Source: Bacteroidetes bacterium HGW-Bacteroidetes-10
GTDB lineage: Bacteria; Bacteroidota; Bacteroidia; Bacteroidales; UBA932
NCBI GenBank assembly: GCA_002842695.1
Contig: PHDT01000004.1
Location: 56,410-120,409, forward strand
Length of the DNA: 64,000 bases
Direction of reading: 5' to 3'
Of the stretch, positions 29,440 through 38,781 are shown piece after piece; within the stretch, counting starts at the first letter, position 1; each line of letters begins with the position of its first letter. The position numbers were made by a program, and so were the translations under genes. The notes under the pieces were generated by a model. The model was not told the origin of the DNA, ran no database searches, and saw only the letters and a list, made by a program, of their open reading frames with translations.

Positions 29440-31866
29440 TTGGACAGATTAAACAGATGGCTTGTTGTCATTTTATTTTTGTGTGCTTTTGATTTTTCAT
29501 TTGCACAGGGAATTCATGTATCTGCCAAAGCAAAGCCGCTAAGCGAAGTTGTTTCGGAGTTGCGAGAGAGCGCCGGGCTTTCAATCTCTTTTAACCAGAA
29601 TGAATTAAACAGGTATGTCATTACTGCCGATACAGTATTCAGCGATGGCGAATCGGCCTTAAGATATTTGCTGCAGGGAATTCCCTTGTCCTTCAGAAAA
29701 ATTAACAATGTTATTGTTATATCTGAAAAAAAAGGCAGGTATAATATCTCTGGGACAATAATTGAAAAGGAGAGTTCAGAGAGACTTCCATATACCTCAG
29801 TTATCTGTGAAGGGAAGTTGTATATGTCTGATGTAAATGGAAATTTCAATATAGTTTCATCGGATAATTCTGCAGTTATTTCATTCAAATATTTAGGATT
29901 TGGAAAGGTAGATACTCTTCTTTCGGGCGGAGGCCGGCACATTGTCTTTATGTCTCCATCGCATACGAATCTCCGGGAAGCATTACTCGAAGAGTATGAG
30001 ACAAGTAATGCCCTGCAGACGGGTGAGAGAGCGGGCGTCATGAGAATTAACCACTCTGTGGCAAAATATCTTCCCGGAAATGGTGATAACTCTGTTTTTA
30101 ATTTGCTGAGGCTTATGCCTGGTGTAAGAGCCGCAGGTGAGCCTGCCGGCTTTTCTGTATGGGGAAGTAAGCCTGGAGAAAGCACAGTTATATTTGACGG
30201 AAGCAGACTTTTTTCAATGAATGGTTACAATGAGCAGATAAGTGCAGTAAATCCTTTTATGGTCAAAGAGATAAGGGTATTAAAAGGTGGATATGATCCT
30301 GAATATGGAAATCAGACCGGATCAGTTGCTCAGATAACAGGAATTGGCGGAAACAGGAGGAAGTCAGAGCTAAAGCTCAATCTCAACAATCTTACTGCAA
30401 ATATATTTGCATCTGTACCCATAAGTGAAAAAGCTGCAGTTGCGGCCTCATACAGGCAAACATATTACGGATTGTATGATGTTAATGCACTAAATCCTTA
30501 TGGCAAAAGAGCTGAATCGGCTTCAGAATCTAAGGGACACTCCCAGTCAAATAATAAAAATGAAATTTTCATAACTCCAGACTACAGTTTCAGGGATGCC
30601 AATATCCGTTTGTCAGGGGATATGAACCACGGAGGACAATATTTTGCGTCAATTTATGGCGCTTCAGATAAGTTCCTGTACTCTCTGGTTAATGAAGATT
30701 CAGAACTTGATGCATCCGAAATTAACAGGCAAATTGCCATTTCTGCCGGCGCCGGCATTTCACACAGAGGAGGTGCTTTGACATCGGTTTCAGGTCACTT
30801 TTCTGCGCTAGCAAAAACCAGTGAAAAGGTTATACTTATTAACAGGGCTAAATACTACAATCTGGAGCTGGACAATGCTGTAAGTGATGCAGAAATTAAG
30901 GTGTCCCATGCAAGGTCTCATTCCGGATCTGGCAATTTTCAAGCCGGCGCCGAGGTAACACATCTTGGAGTTACAGAAAACATGGAAGATGCTTCGGCCT
31001 TTAAGGGGGCTCTCTTTCTGAACGAAAATCTTCTTTTTAAAAATATCTCAATTAATGCAGGAGTAAGAGGAGACCTCTATATGGGCTCTCTTTATATTCA
31101 GCCCAGAGCATCTGTAAGCCTGAATATATTAAATAACTTTTCTATAAGTGCTTCATGGGGCATATACAATCAGTTTTTGGGAAAGGTCCCGGTTATTTAT
31201 GATGAAGTTGCTCCGTCTCTTGTATGGAAGCTGCTGGGGGATGGGGGACATCCTGTTTCAAAATCTTACCACACAGTAGCAGGTCTCTCCTGGAATGGTA
31301 ATAATTTTTTAGTTTCTGTTGAGGGATTTAACAGAATAACTCAGGGTATTTCCCAGATTATTATGAGCAATAATTCTGCAAATGTTCAGACCGGCGAATC
31401 TTCAATAACGGGTGCTGATATTTTTCTTAAATGGGAAAAGAGAGGGAGCCAGGTTTTTGCCTCATTTACAGCAGCAACTGCAGAGGAGAGCTACACAGAT
31501 ACAAGAGATTATATATATCACCCGCTGGAGGTTAAGCTGGGTGCAGTAGTAAACCTCTCTCCATTCTGGTTAAGTGCAGGCTACGTCTATGGAAACGGTT
31601 ATCTCAATGCGTTTGGAACCGGCCGCTACTCCTCACTTGGAACGGATAATTACAGCAGACTAGATTTATCTGCCACTTATGCTTTCAGTATTGGGAGATC
31701 TCAGTTAAGAGCAGGGATCTCAGTTATGAATGTACTTAATACAGCAAACAAAAAGACTCTGGAAATTCTTCCGGTGCAAAGCAAGGGAAATTCCGGGTCA
31801 CTCCTGAACCTTTATGCCGAATCAATTCCGTTTACGCCTACAATCTATCTCGAGCTTTCATTATAA
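29440..31866 (+). CDS. TonB-dependent receptor with N-terminal STN signalling domain
   Basis: 808 aa, STN-like N-terminus, NISGTIIEKESSERLPYTSVICEG, MPGVRAAGEPAGFSVWGSKPGESTVIFDG plug; TTG start. Confidence 0.9.
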   Translation: MDRLNRWLVVILFLCAFDFSFAQGIHVSAKAKPLSEVVSELRESAGLSISFNQNELNRYVITADTVFSDGESALRYLLQGIPLSFRKINNVIVISEKKGRYNISGTIIEKESSERLPYTSVICEGKLYMSDVNGNFNIVSSDNSAVISFKYLGFGKVDTLLSGGGRHIVFMSPSHTNLREALLEEYETSNALQTGERAGVMRINHSVAKYLPGNGDNSVFNLLRLMPGVRAAGEPAGFSVWGSKPGESTVIFDGSRLFSMNGYNEQISAVNPFMVKEIRVLKGGYDPEYGNQTGSVAQITGIGGNRRKSELKLNLNNLTANIFASVPISEKAAVAASYRQTYYGLYDVNALNPYGKRAESASESKGHSQSNNKNEIFITPDYSFRDANIRLSGDMNHGGQYFASIYGASDKFLYSLVNEDSELDASEINRQIAISAGAGISHRGGALTSVSGHFSALAKTSEKVILINRAKYYNLELDNAVSDAEIKVSHARSHSGSGNFQAGAEVTHLGVTENMEDASAFKGALFLNENLLFKNISINAGVRGDLYMGSLYIQPRASVSLNILNNFSISASWGIYNQFLGKVPVIYDEVAPSLVWKLLGDGGHPVSKSYHTVAGLSWNGNNFLVSVEGFNRITQGISQIIMSNNSANVQTGESSITGADIFLKWEKRGSQVFASFTAATAEESYTDTRDYIYHPLEVKLGAVVNLSPFWLSAGYVYGNGYLNAFGTGRYSSLGTDNYSRLDLSATYAFSIGRSQLRAGISVMNVLNTANKKTLEILPVQSKGNSGSLLNLYAESIPFTPTIYLELSL

Positions 31867-31876
31867 GAGTGTTCGG

Positions 31877-31904
31877 TAGGGTATTTATGTATTTCTGCGG
31901 TATA
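31877..31904 (+). promoter_or_regulatory. Candidate ECF-sigma promoter TAGGGTA-N14-CGGTATA
   Basis: Shares 12-bp ggtagggtattt and spacing with 28044-28073; upstream of the DUF2202 gene. Confidence 0.6.
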
Positions 31905-31947
31905 TAATCAAAGAACGGAATCGTAAACAATTTTAATTATTAGAAAA

Positions 31948-32838
31948 ATGAAAACTGATATTTTCAGAAAACTGGTGCTCCTTTCAGTGGCGTCCTTTGC
32001 ATTAATATCATGCGCTAAGGATAATGTGTCCGATAATACTGCGGAGCTGATGGAGGCAGGTACTCCTGTTGCCATACTTGAAGTAAAGAGTGATGGAATA
32101 ACCACATTCAATCTGGCCGGCGAAACTCCTCCATTCGATTCAACTGCAGATCTCACCGCAGATGAAATTGAATTTGCCTATGCACTCAGGGAAGACGAGA
32201 AAGTGGCCAGAGATCTGTATGCGGCTTTTTTTGAGAAGTACAGTCTGAAGACATTCTCAAATATCTCCAAGTCCGAAGGTAACCATATGAGAGCTGTTGA
32301 GATACTTTTGGAGTATTATGAAATTGACTTTCCTGCTGCAGGTAATTTTGGCACCTTTGCCGACTCTGCAAGGCAGGAAGATTATGATTCACTGTTAATA
32401 ATGGGTTCAACTGCTTTAGAGGCATTCAAAGTTATGGCTCTGCTTGAGGAATCAAACATTGTCAGCTATAATTCTGTAATGGCAGACATCACAAATTCCA
32501 ATATTAAAATTGTCGTGGAGAATCTGGGAAAAGCATCAGAGAATCACTTCAGGGCTGCAATTCGCCAGATAACAGCACTTGGCGGAACATATGCACCCAA
32601 ACTGATGACTCAGGAGGAGTACAATGCCATGATTGCAAAAGGATTTGAACAAGGAAAAAGATATCGCTACAAAAATATGGGAGATACTACCAACAGCGGT
32701 AAAAAAATGAACGGAAATAAAGAAAAAAGAGGATCTGTCAATGGGAAAGGTATAAGTACCGGATCTTCTAACGGAACAACTCCAGGTAGAGAAAATCGTC
32801 AGGGTCAGCAAGGTAAGGGCTATCGCGGAGGAAAATAA
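31948..32838 (+). CDS. DUF2202 (ferritin-like) putative lipoprotein with G/K/N-rich tail
   Basis: FALISCAKDN lipobox; LTADEIEFAYALREDEKVARDLYAAFFEKYSLKTFSNISKSEGNHMRAVEILLEYYEI. Confidence 0.85.
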   Translation: MKTDIFRKLVLLSVASFALISCAKDNVSDNTAELMEAGTPVAILEVKSDGITTFNLAGETPPFDSTADLTADEIEFAYALREDEKVARDLYAAFFEKYSLKTFSNISKSEGNHMRAVEILLEYYEIDFPAAGNFGTFADSARQEDYDSLLIMGSTALEAFKVMALLEESNIVSYNSVMADITNSNIKIVVENLGKASENHFRAAIRQITALGGTYAPKLMTQEEYNAMIAKGFEQGKRYRYKNMGDTTNSGKKMNGNKEKRGSVNGKGISTGSSNGTTPGRENRQGQQGKGYRGGK

Positions 32839-32886
32839 ACCCCGGCTTAAGGTTGGTTTCAATAATTTAGATTTTGGTTTTAAAAA

Positions 32887-32919
32887 AATGAATTCATGGA
32901 GTTTTTCCATGAATTCATT
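32887..32919. terminator. Bidirectional terminator hairpin between convergent genes
   Basis: aatgaattcatgga-gtttt-tccatgaattcatt, A-tract on one side. Confidence 0.7.
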
Positions 32920-32941
32920 GTTTATAGTATGAAATGTATCT

Positions 32942-33628
32942 TTACCTTGCCATCTTAAGTAGCTCTCTCTCTTCTCTGTTGTAGAGCAATATCTCCCATA
33001 CTGGTCTTAACTGTTCGCTGAATACTACTGCAAGAACAAGAATAACAGCAATAACTCCTAAAATAATTAGCAAAGTCTTTATGTATGGAGGAATAACAAA
33101 GCTTGCCGGTTTAACAGAATTTGTCCCAATTTTTTGTATCTTCTCTTCGTCAGTGAAAGTTCTTACTGCTTTAGCGCGGATCTGTTCAATTGATCCCTGT
33201 TTCGCAAGGATTTTGATATTTACCGGTTCGAGCCCATATGCACTTTTGCTGATGAAACTATCCTTGTCAATTACAAAGGAGTATCCGTTTCTCTCATTAA
33301 GTCTGATAGTACCGAGTCCAGGAAGTTCCAGTGATCTGTTCGCCTCAATTTCAAATCTGGCCTTTCCGGTGAATTTCTCAATTTCCTCAAGTGCTGCCTC
33401 CTCTCCAATATTCATGACTTCGGCATATCTGGCTGCCAGAATGCCATCATTCCAGATCTCCTTGCTCCTGAATAAAATTCTCCTGAAAGGAGGGTGAAGC
33501 ACAGTAGCTTTGTCGGAAAAAACAGAGGGTGCATGCTCAGCAATAAAACTGCCCATACCGGGCAATGAGACTCTGTCATGTTCCATGACAAGTTCTCTTA
33601 GCAATTCCGACAGAATGTTTATGTTCAT
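32942..33628 (-). CDS. HU-CCDC81-type domain membrane protein
   Basis: ELVMEHDRVSLPGMGSFIAEHAPSVF..., repeated LELPGLGTIRLNERNGYSF, TM near C-terminus. Confidence 0.75.
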   Translation of the reverse strand: MNINILSELLRELVMEHDRVSLPGMGSFIAEHAPSVFSDKATVLHPPFRRILFRSKEIWNDGILAARYAEVMNIGEEAALEEIEKFTGKARFEIEANRSLELPGLGTIRLNERNGYSFVIDKDSFISKSAYGLEPVNIKILAKQGSIEQIRAKAVRTFTDEEKIQKIGTNSVKPASFVIPPYIKTLLIILGVIAVILVLAVVFSEQLRPVWEILLYNREERELLKMAR

Positions 33629-33731
33629 TTTCGCTAGTTATATCTGCACAAAGTTAAAAAAAATTGGCATAAAGATTTGGACTTTTATAAAATTCAACTT
33701 ACATTTGCACTCCCAAAACGGAACAAAACAT

Positions 33732-33805
33732 TCCTTGTTAGCTCAGTTGGTTAGAGCACCTGACTGTTAATCAGGGGGTCCTAGGTTCAAGTCCTAGACA
33801 AGGAG
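33732..33805 (+). tRNA. tRNA-Asn (anticodon GTT)
   Basis: tccttgt acceptor pairs acaagga; anticodon stem cctga/tcagg, loop ctGTTaa; ggttcaagtcc T-arm; CCA not encoded. Confidence 0.95.
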
Positions 33806-33817
33806 CTCAATGTTTCG

Positions 33818-33859
33818 AAAAGACCGCGGCAGCATCGTTGCTTGCGGTCTTTTTTTTTG
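33818..33859 (+). terminator. Terminator downstream of tRNA-Asn
   Basis: aaaagaccgc ... gcggtcttttttttt. Confidence 0.8.
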
Positions 33860-33910
33860 CTCACATACTATAGTATGCTCCGCAAAAAAAACCTTAGCGC
33901 CTTGCTGCTG

Positions 33911-33996
33911 CGGCTTTTGGAAACATTGCATGTTTACTTTATGTACCTGCTGCCTTTTGACAATCTTTTCGATTTCGGCTTTTGGAAACATTGCAT
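33911..33996. repeat. 21-bp direct repeat cggcttttggaaacattgcat (33911-33931 and 33976-33996)
   Basis: Two identical copies 65 bp apart; a degenerate inverted third copy at 33808-33834. Confidence 0.85.
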
Positions 33997-34019
33997 ATTT
34001 AGTCGCAGAGGCATAAGTA

Positions 34020-35102
34020 CTATTTAATCCAGTCACTTATTTGCAGTGGAGTCTTATTATTGTAGAACAGCGGCACTATTTGGTTAATTATGTCATGCCC
34101 GAATGAGCTGTTTGTAAAATAGACCAGGTGGCTTGCCGGACGGCCCTTTTGGGCTGGTACAATTATAAACAGAGCTTTGAAGTTGCCGTTATTGCCCCAG
34201 TGAAAAATAATGTTACCCAATTCAGGATGCTGTTCAATGCCCACTCCCAGTCCCCAGAATATATATTGATCACATGGTCTTTCATTGCCTAATTTATAAA
34301 CTGCATTAACCAGGGGGGTGAATTGCTCCCGGTGAGTTTTTTTATTCAGCCCTGTTCCTTTTGCAAGAGCTGTAAGGAATTTTGAATAATCGGCAGCTGT
34401 AGTTCTAAGCGAATAGGCAGAATTTGCTCTCGGAAATTTTCCTGGGCCTCTGTTTTCGCCTTTATCGTTATAACCAGATGCAGCCAGTGAATCATAACTG
34501 TTCTTCCAAAGATAGCTTGTGTTTGTCATCCTAAAAGGAATAAAAACATCTTCTTTGGCAATCTCTTCAAGCGACTTTCCTCTTATTTTTTCGACTGCCC
34601 TTTGTAACAGAGCATATGCCTCTCCGGAATAGCCGAAACAAGAGTCAGGACGGACCTTGAATTCTATCTGTGATGATGGCCACTCATCTGAATATGGAGA
34701 TGTCGCCCAGTTTGGCAATCCTGTTCTGTGCGACAAAACAATTCGGGCCGTAAGGAGTTTTGCCCAGGTCTTATTTGTAAATCTTTCTATGTCTGTGTAT
34801 TGAAATAATGGTTTATCAAGATCAATCTCACCCTTGTCGGCCATCTTTAAAACAATATATGCGAATACCGGTTTGCTGAGAGATGCTGCCTGAAATATCG
34901 TATTACATTTTGCAGACTCCTTTGCATACTCAAATTGTGCCGATTCAAATGAAATCGTCTTTTTTCCGGATTTGTATTCAACCTGAATGAGCGGAATTTT
35001 TGCTGATGCAGCAATTTCCCTGACTTTATCCTTATAGAAAGCTGTTGCATTCCCGGAGCCGGGAGACCCAAGTATTAATGCGGAAATAATTAGTGTAAGC
35101 AT
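34020..35102 (-). CDS. Serine hydrolase (beta-lactamase family)
   Basis: FQAASLSKPVFAYIVLK (SxxK), FGYSGEAYALLQRAVE (YSG), signal peptide. Confidence 0.88.
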   Translation of the reverse strand: MLTLIISALILGSPGSGNATAFYKDKVREIAASAKIPLIQVEYKSGKKTISFESAQFEYAKESAKCNTIFQAASLSKPVFAYIVLKMADKGEIDLDKPLFQYTDIERFTNKTWAKLLTARIVLSHRTGLPNWATSPYSDEWPSSQIEFKVRPDSCFGYSGEAYALLQRAVEKIRGKSLEEIAKEDVFIPFRMTNTSYLWKNSYDSLAASGYNDKGENRGPGKFPRANSAYSLRTTAADYSKFLTALAKGTGLNKKTHREQFTPLVNAVYKLGNERPCDQYIFWGLGVGIEQHPELGNIIFHWGNNGNFKALFIIVPAQKGRPASHLVYFTNSSFGHDIINQIVPLFYNNKTPLQISDWIK

Positions 35103-35195
35103 AGTATCTCAGTTATTTTTCATTATTACAAAAGTATCGAAAGAATTCATGTGGCCTGAGAGTAATTGTTGGGTCGGGTTGTCAGTAAGATGTTT

Positions 35196-35870
35196 CTATC
35201 CCCTGGCTGATATAATTTTAAGTGTTTCCGGCTGGAGAATTACAAGGTTCCGGCCGGAAACATTTATTATTTTATCTCGGTGAAATTCTGAAAGAGTATT
35301 GATTATGCTCTCTTTTGAATAGCCCAGTGCAGCTGCCATTTCGTCTCTGGTAAAAGGTACCTGAAACGAGTTTGACGCATATACTCTTGAAAGACTCAGC
35401 AAGAGAGTAGACAGAGCCCCGTTTACATTTTTATGACTAAGTGAAATTAAGGTGTGAACCACGCCGTTTGTGAGTTCAGACATAAGCTTAACTATATAAA
35501 CGGCGAATTTCCCGTTTTCTTTTATGGAGTTCTCAAAAACCTCCCTGTCTATTATGCGGACGGTGGCATTAGTTATGGCAATGGCAGAAAATTCAAGCCT
35601 CTTCTGAACAAACGAACACATAAGCCCTATAAAATCTCCGTTAGTGGCAAAGCTGAAAGTAGTGTCCTTGTCTGCCTCCATGAAGTTAAGTTTTGCCATT
35701 CCCTCTTCAAGAAACATAATCTGAGAGGCAAGTGTTCCCTGTTTGATTATGGTTTCGCCTCTTCTAAATTTTAAGATTGTTGAGGAGCTAATTAGTGCCT
35801 CTTTTTGATCCGGGGTCAGTTGTTCCATCCATGAGTTTGCTCCTCTTAATTCCTGTTTGGTAAGTTCCAT
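35196..35870 (-). CDS. Crp/Fnr-family transcriptional regulator
   Basis: cNMP-binding-like N-term FRRGETIIKQGTLASQIMFLEEGMAKL; HTH FTRDEMAAALGYSKESIINTLSEFHRDKII. Confidence 0.9.
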   Translation of the reverse strand: MELTKQELRGANSWMEQLTPDQKEALISSSTILKFRRGETIIKQGTLASQIMFLEEGMAKLNFMEADKDTTFSFATNGDFIGLMCSFVQKRLEFSAIAITNATVRIIDREVFENSIKENGKFAVYIVKLMSELTNGVVHTLISLSHKNVNGALSTLLLSLSRVYASNSFQVPFTRDEMAAALGYSKESIINTLSEFHRDKIINVSGRNLVILQPETLKIISARG

Positions 35871-35958
35871 ATTCCCCTTTTTATATTTAATGCAATTTTA
35901 CATCTTTTTATATTAAAAATTGCCTTGTCATATATTAGGTTGAACAATTATTCTGCCA

Positions 35959-35966
35959 TACTTTTG
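35959..35966 (+). promoter_or_regulatory. -7 element TACTTTTG upstream of the OsmC-family gene
   Basis: Matches TAnnTTTG; TTG 16 nt upstream. Confidence 0.4.
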
Positions 35967-35999
35967 TTAAAGATTAAAACTTTTTAATTACAAATCATT

Positions 36000-36440
36000 A
36001 TGGCGGATATAAAATTCAGAGTAAAAGCTCATGGCGAAAATGCTACAAAAACTATTGTTAAGGCCAGGCACTTCGAAATCGTAATCGACGAACCGGCAGA
36101 TCTTGGCGGTGCAGATGCAGGTCCCAATCCTGTGGAGTATGTTCTCGCCGCTTTCGCGGGATGTTTGAATGTTATGGCTCATGTTGTGGCCAAAGAGATG
36201 AATTTCGAACTCAGAGGTGTTGAGATTGATCTTAGTGGTGATTTAAATCCTGCCAGGCTGTTTGGGTTAAGCTACGATGATCGTGCAGGTTACAAGCAAA
36301 TAGTTGTACGCATCAAGCCAGATTGCGACGCAGACGAAGCAACTCTTGCAAAATGGGCAGAGGCAATTGAAAATCGTTGTCCTGTAAGCGATAATCTCCA
36401 GCACCCTACACCTGTAAAAATTGAGGTCAGAAAAAAATAA
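36000..36440 (+). CDS. OsmC/Ohr-family protein
   Basis: GGADAGPNPVEYVLAAFAGCLNVMAHVVAKEM; VSDNLQHPTPVKIE. Confidence 0.92.
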   Translation: MADIKFRVKAHGENATKTIVKARHFEIVIDEPADLGGADAGPNPVEYVLAAFAGCLNVMAHVVAKEMNFELRGVEIDLSGDLNPARLFGLSYDDRAGYKQIVVRIKPDCDADEATLAKWAEAIENRCPVSDNLQHPTPVKIEVRKK

Positions 36441-36483
36441 CATCCAGGCCTGAACGATATTACATTTGTAAAAATATGTAAAA

Positions 36484-37278
36484 ATGTTCAGGACAGTTTA
36501 TAAAATTCGCAAAATGGATTGCCCGTCAGAAGAACATGTGATTCGCATGAAACTTGACGGGCTTCGTTATATCCAAAATCTTGAGTTTAACTTTGAACTA
36601 AGAGAACTTACTGTTTATCATGAGGGAAAGCCAGATGAGATTACGTCAAGTCTGAATGATCTTGAGTTCGGGTCACAATTTCTCTCTTCTGCTGAGACAA
36701 CTCAATCTGTAGACAGGCCAGATGAGAGAGCAGAGAGAGTACTTCTTTGGCAGGTCCTGATAATTAATCTTTTCTTTTTTTGTCTTGAGATAATAGCAGG
36801 AATTTTTGGGAACTCATTGGGTCTTATTGCAGACAGTCTGGATATGCTGGCGGATGCTTTTGTATACGGCCTTGCTCTTTTTGCAGTAGGTGGTGCGTTA
36901 TTACTGAAAAAGAGAGTAGCAAGAGTGAGCGGATATTTTCAGTTGTTTCTTGCTTTAATTGGTCTCTCAGAGGTGATCAGAAGGTTTGCAGGATTTGAAC
37001 AGTTACCAGTTTTTTCGGTAATGATTATTGTCTCTCTGCTTGCACTAGCCGGTAATGCTGTATCTCTCTACCTTCTTCAGAAAAGCAAAAGCAGGGAGGC
37101 ACATCTTCAGGCCAGCATGATATTTACTTCAAATGATGTTATTGTTAATCTGGGGGTAATTCTGGCAGGGGTAATGGTTTATATAACAAATTCAAGATAT
37201 CCGGATCTGATTGTGGGTGTGGTGGTATTCATAATTGTTGCCAAAGGTGCATTCAAGATTTTGAAACTATCAAAATAA
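36484..37278 (+). CDS. CDF-family cation transporter with N-terminal HMA-like domain
   Basis: KMDCPSEEHVIRMKLDGL N-term; GIFGNSLGLIADSLDMLADAFVYGLALFAVG CDF signature. Confidence 0.83.
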   Translation: MFRTVYKIRKMDCPSEEHVIRMKLDGLRYIQNLEFNFELRELTVYHEGKPDEITSSLNDLEFGSQFLSSAETTQSVDRPDERAERVLLWQVLIINLFFFCLEIIAGIFGNSLGLIADSLDMLADAFVYGLALFAVGGALLLKKRVARVSGYFQLFLALIGLSEVIRRFAGFEQLPVFSVMIIVSLLALAGNAVSLYLLQKSKSREAHLQASMIFTSNDVIVNLGVILAGVMVYITNSRYPDLIVGVVVFIIVAKGAFKILKLSK

Positions 37279-37566
37279 TTGATTCTTAATCTGTCATCTC
37301 TCTTCAATTTTGTAACGTTAACACCATATGGCTATGTCCGTCTTGACCTGCGTGAGAGGGGAGGTGAGAGGAGAACCATCCCATACTTTTCTTTAAAAGC
37401 AGGCTATCTCTTCTATTTTGAAGATATGGATGCAGACACAGCAGGTATACATATTGAGCCATCTTTTGGTCTCTCCTTTAAGTCAAGAAAGAGAGCAACT
37501 TCGTGGGCTGTGTTCATAACTGCTGAAGGTCTCCATCCAAAGGCAGGAGTTGCATATGAGTTTTGA
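37279..37566 (+). pseudogene. Possible remnant of an outer-membrane beta-barrel protein (C-terminal end only)
   Basis: 95 aa TTG-start frame with alternating amphipathic strands and terminal VAYEF; no signal peptide. Confidence 0.3.
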
Positions 37567-37591
37567 AAATGCACACTTTTGCAATAATTGC

Positions 37592-37599
37592 TATCTTTG
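37592..37599 (+). promoter_or_regulatory. -7 element TATCTTTG for the C1 peptidase gene
   Basis: 30 nt before ATG 37630. Confidence 0.5.
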
Positions 37600-37629
37600 A
37601 CAAACAACCCAACTTAACCTAACTCAGTT

Positions 37630-38781
37630 ATGAAACTTCTGTTTACACTTTCGGTTTCTCTTCTTTTTTCAGTGTCAGTTTTCGCTCAGGAGAAGAGCGC
37701 ATCAGATTCGCCCTATATTTTTAGCGAAATTATCAGACTTCCCGCAACTCCTGTGAAAAATCAGGCTGTAACCGGAACCTGCTGGTCATTTGCAACCACA
37801 TCATTCCTGGAATCTGAATTGCTAAGAATGGGAAAAGGCGAGTTCGACCTTTCCGAAATGCATACCGTAAGATATAATTACATTAACAGAATCAATGACA
37901 ACTACCTTAGAGGCGGTAAGGGAAATCTTACCGAAGGCAGTCTGTCTCATATGCTGCTTAATATTGTAAAGAGCCACGGAATGATGCCGGAATCTGTTTA
38001 CAGCGGGATTAATTACAATTCAGAGAGTCATAATCATACCGAGCTGAACAGTTTTGTCAATGCTGTTGCAAATGTGGCTGTTGCCCAGAAGCGGAGGAGC
38101 CCGGAATACGAAAAGCTCTTAAACAGTTTGCTTGACATATATCTTGGAGTTGTGCCAAGGGAGTTTGACTTTAAAGGGAAAAAATATACGCCTGTTACAT
38201 TTTTTGAGAGCCTGGGAATAAACACGGATGATTATGTTGAGATAACCAGTTTTACTCACAAACCTTTCTATTCTCAGTTTGTTCTCGACATTCCTGATAA
38301 CTGGGATGCAGGAAGATTCTACAATGTCCCTCTTGATGAACTGATGCAGATTATTGATTACTCTCTGAAGAACAATTTTACAGTTTGCTGGGATGGCGAT
38401 ATGAGTGAAAACAGCTATTCAGATATGATGGGTGTTGCTGTTATGGCAACAGCCGCAGAGATGGCAACGGAGCCACGTCAGAAATTATCGTTTAAGAGAT
38501 TCTACAAAGAAGATGAGGTTACTCAGGAGAGCCGTCAGAGGGATTTTGAGAATTTCACTACTACAGATGATCACCTGATGCATTTAATAGGAACGGCAAA
38601 GGATTCAAACGGAATTATATACTATACCGTAAAAAATTCATGGAAGCCTGAGATTAACAGATTTGGCGGGTACAACTATCTGTCGGAAAATTATGTTAAA
38701 GCTAAGAGTGTAGGTATTCTGGTACATAAAAGAGCCATCCCGGAAGATATCAGAAAAAAGTTAAACATTACCGTCCGCTGA
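37630..38781 (+). CDS. C1-family (bleomycin hydrolase/PepC-like) aminopeptidase with signal peptide
   Basis: VKNQAVTGTCWSFATTSFLESELLRMGKGEFDLSEMHTV; DDHLMHLIGTAKDSNGIIYYTVKNSW. Confidence 0.92.
   Translation: MKLLFTLSVSLLFSVSVFAQEKSASDSPYIFSEIIRLPATPVKNQAVTGTCWSFATTSFLESELLRMGKGEFDLSEMHTVRYNYINRINDNYLRGGKGNLTEGSLSHMLLNIVKSHGMMPESVYSGINYNSESHNHTELNSFVNAVANVAVAQKRRSPEYEKLLNSLLDIYLGVVPREFDFKGKKYTPVTFFESLGINTDDYVEITSFTHKPFYSQFVLDIPDNWDAGRFYNVPLDELMQIIDYSLKNNFTVCWDGDMSENSYSDMMGVAVMATAAEMATEPRQKLSFKRFYKEDEVTQESRQRDFENFTTTDDHLMHLIGTAKDSNGIIYYTVKNSWKPEINRFGGYNYLSENYVKAKSVGILVHKRAIPEDIRKKLNITVR

Noticed and set aside
33732-33805. tRNA-Asn as an integration site for a mobile island
   Set aside because: No integrase, no duplicated tRNA 3' end and no phage or conjugation genes seen in the window; only small repeats are present.
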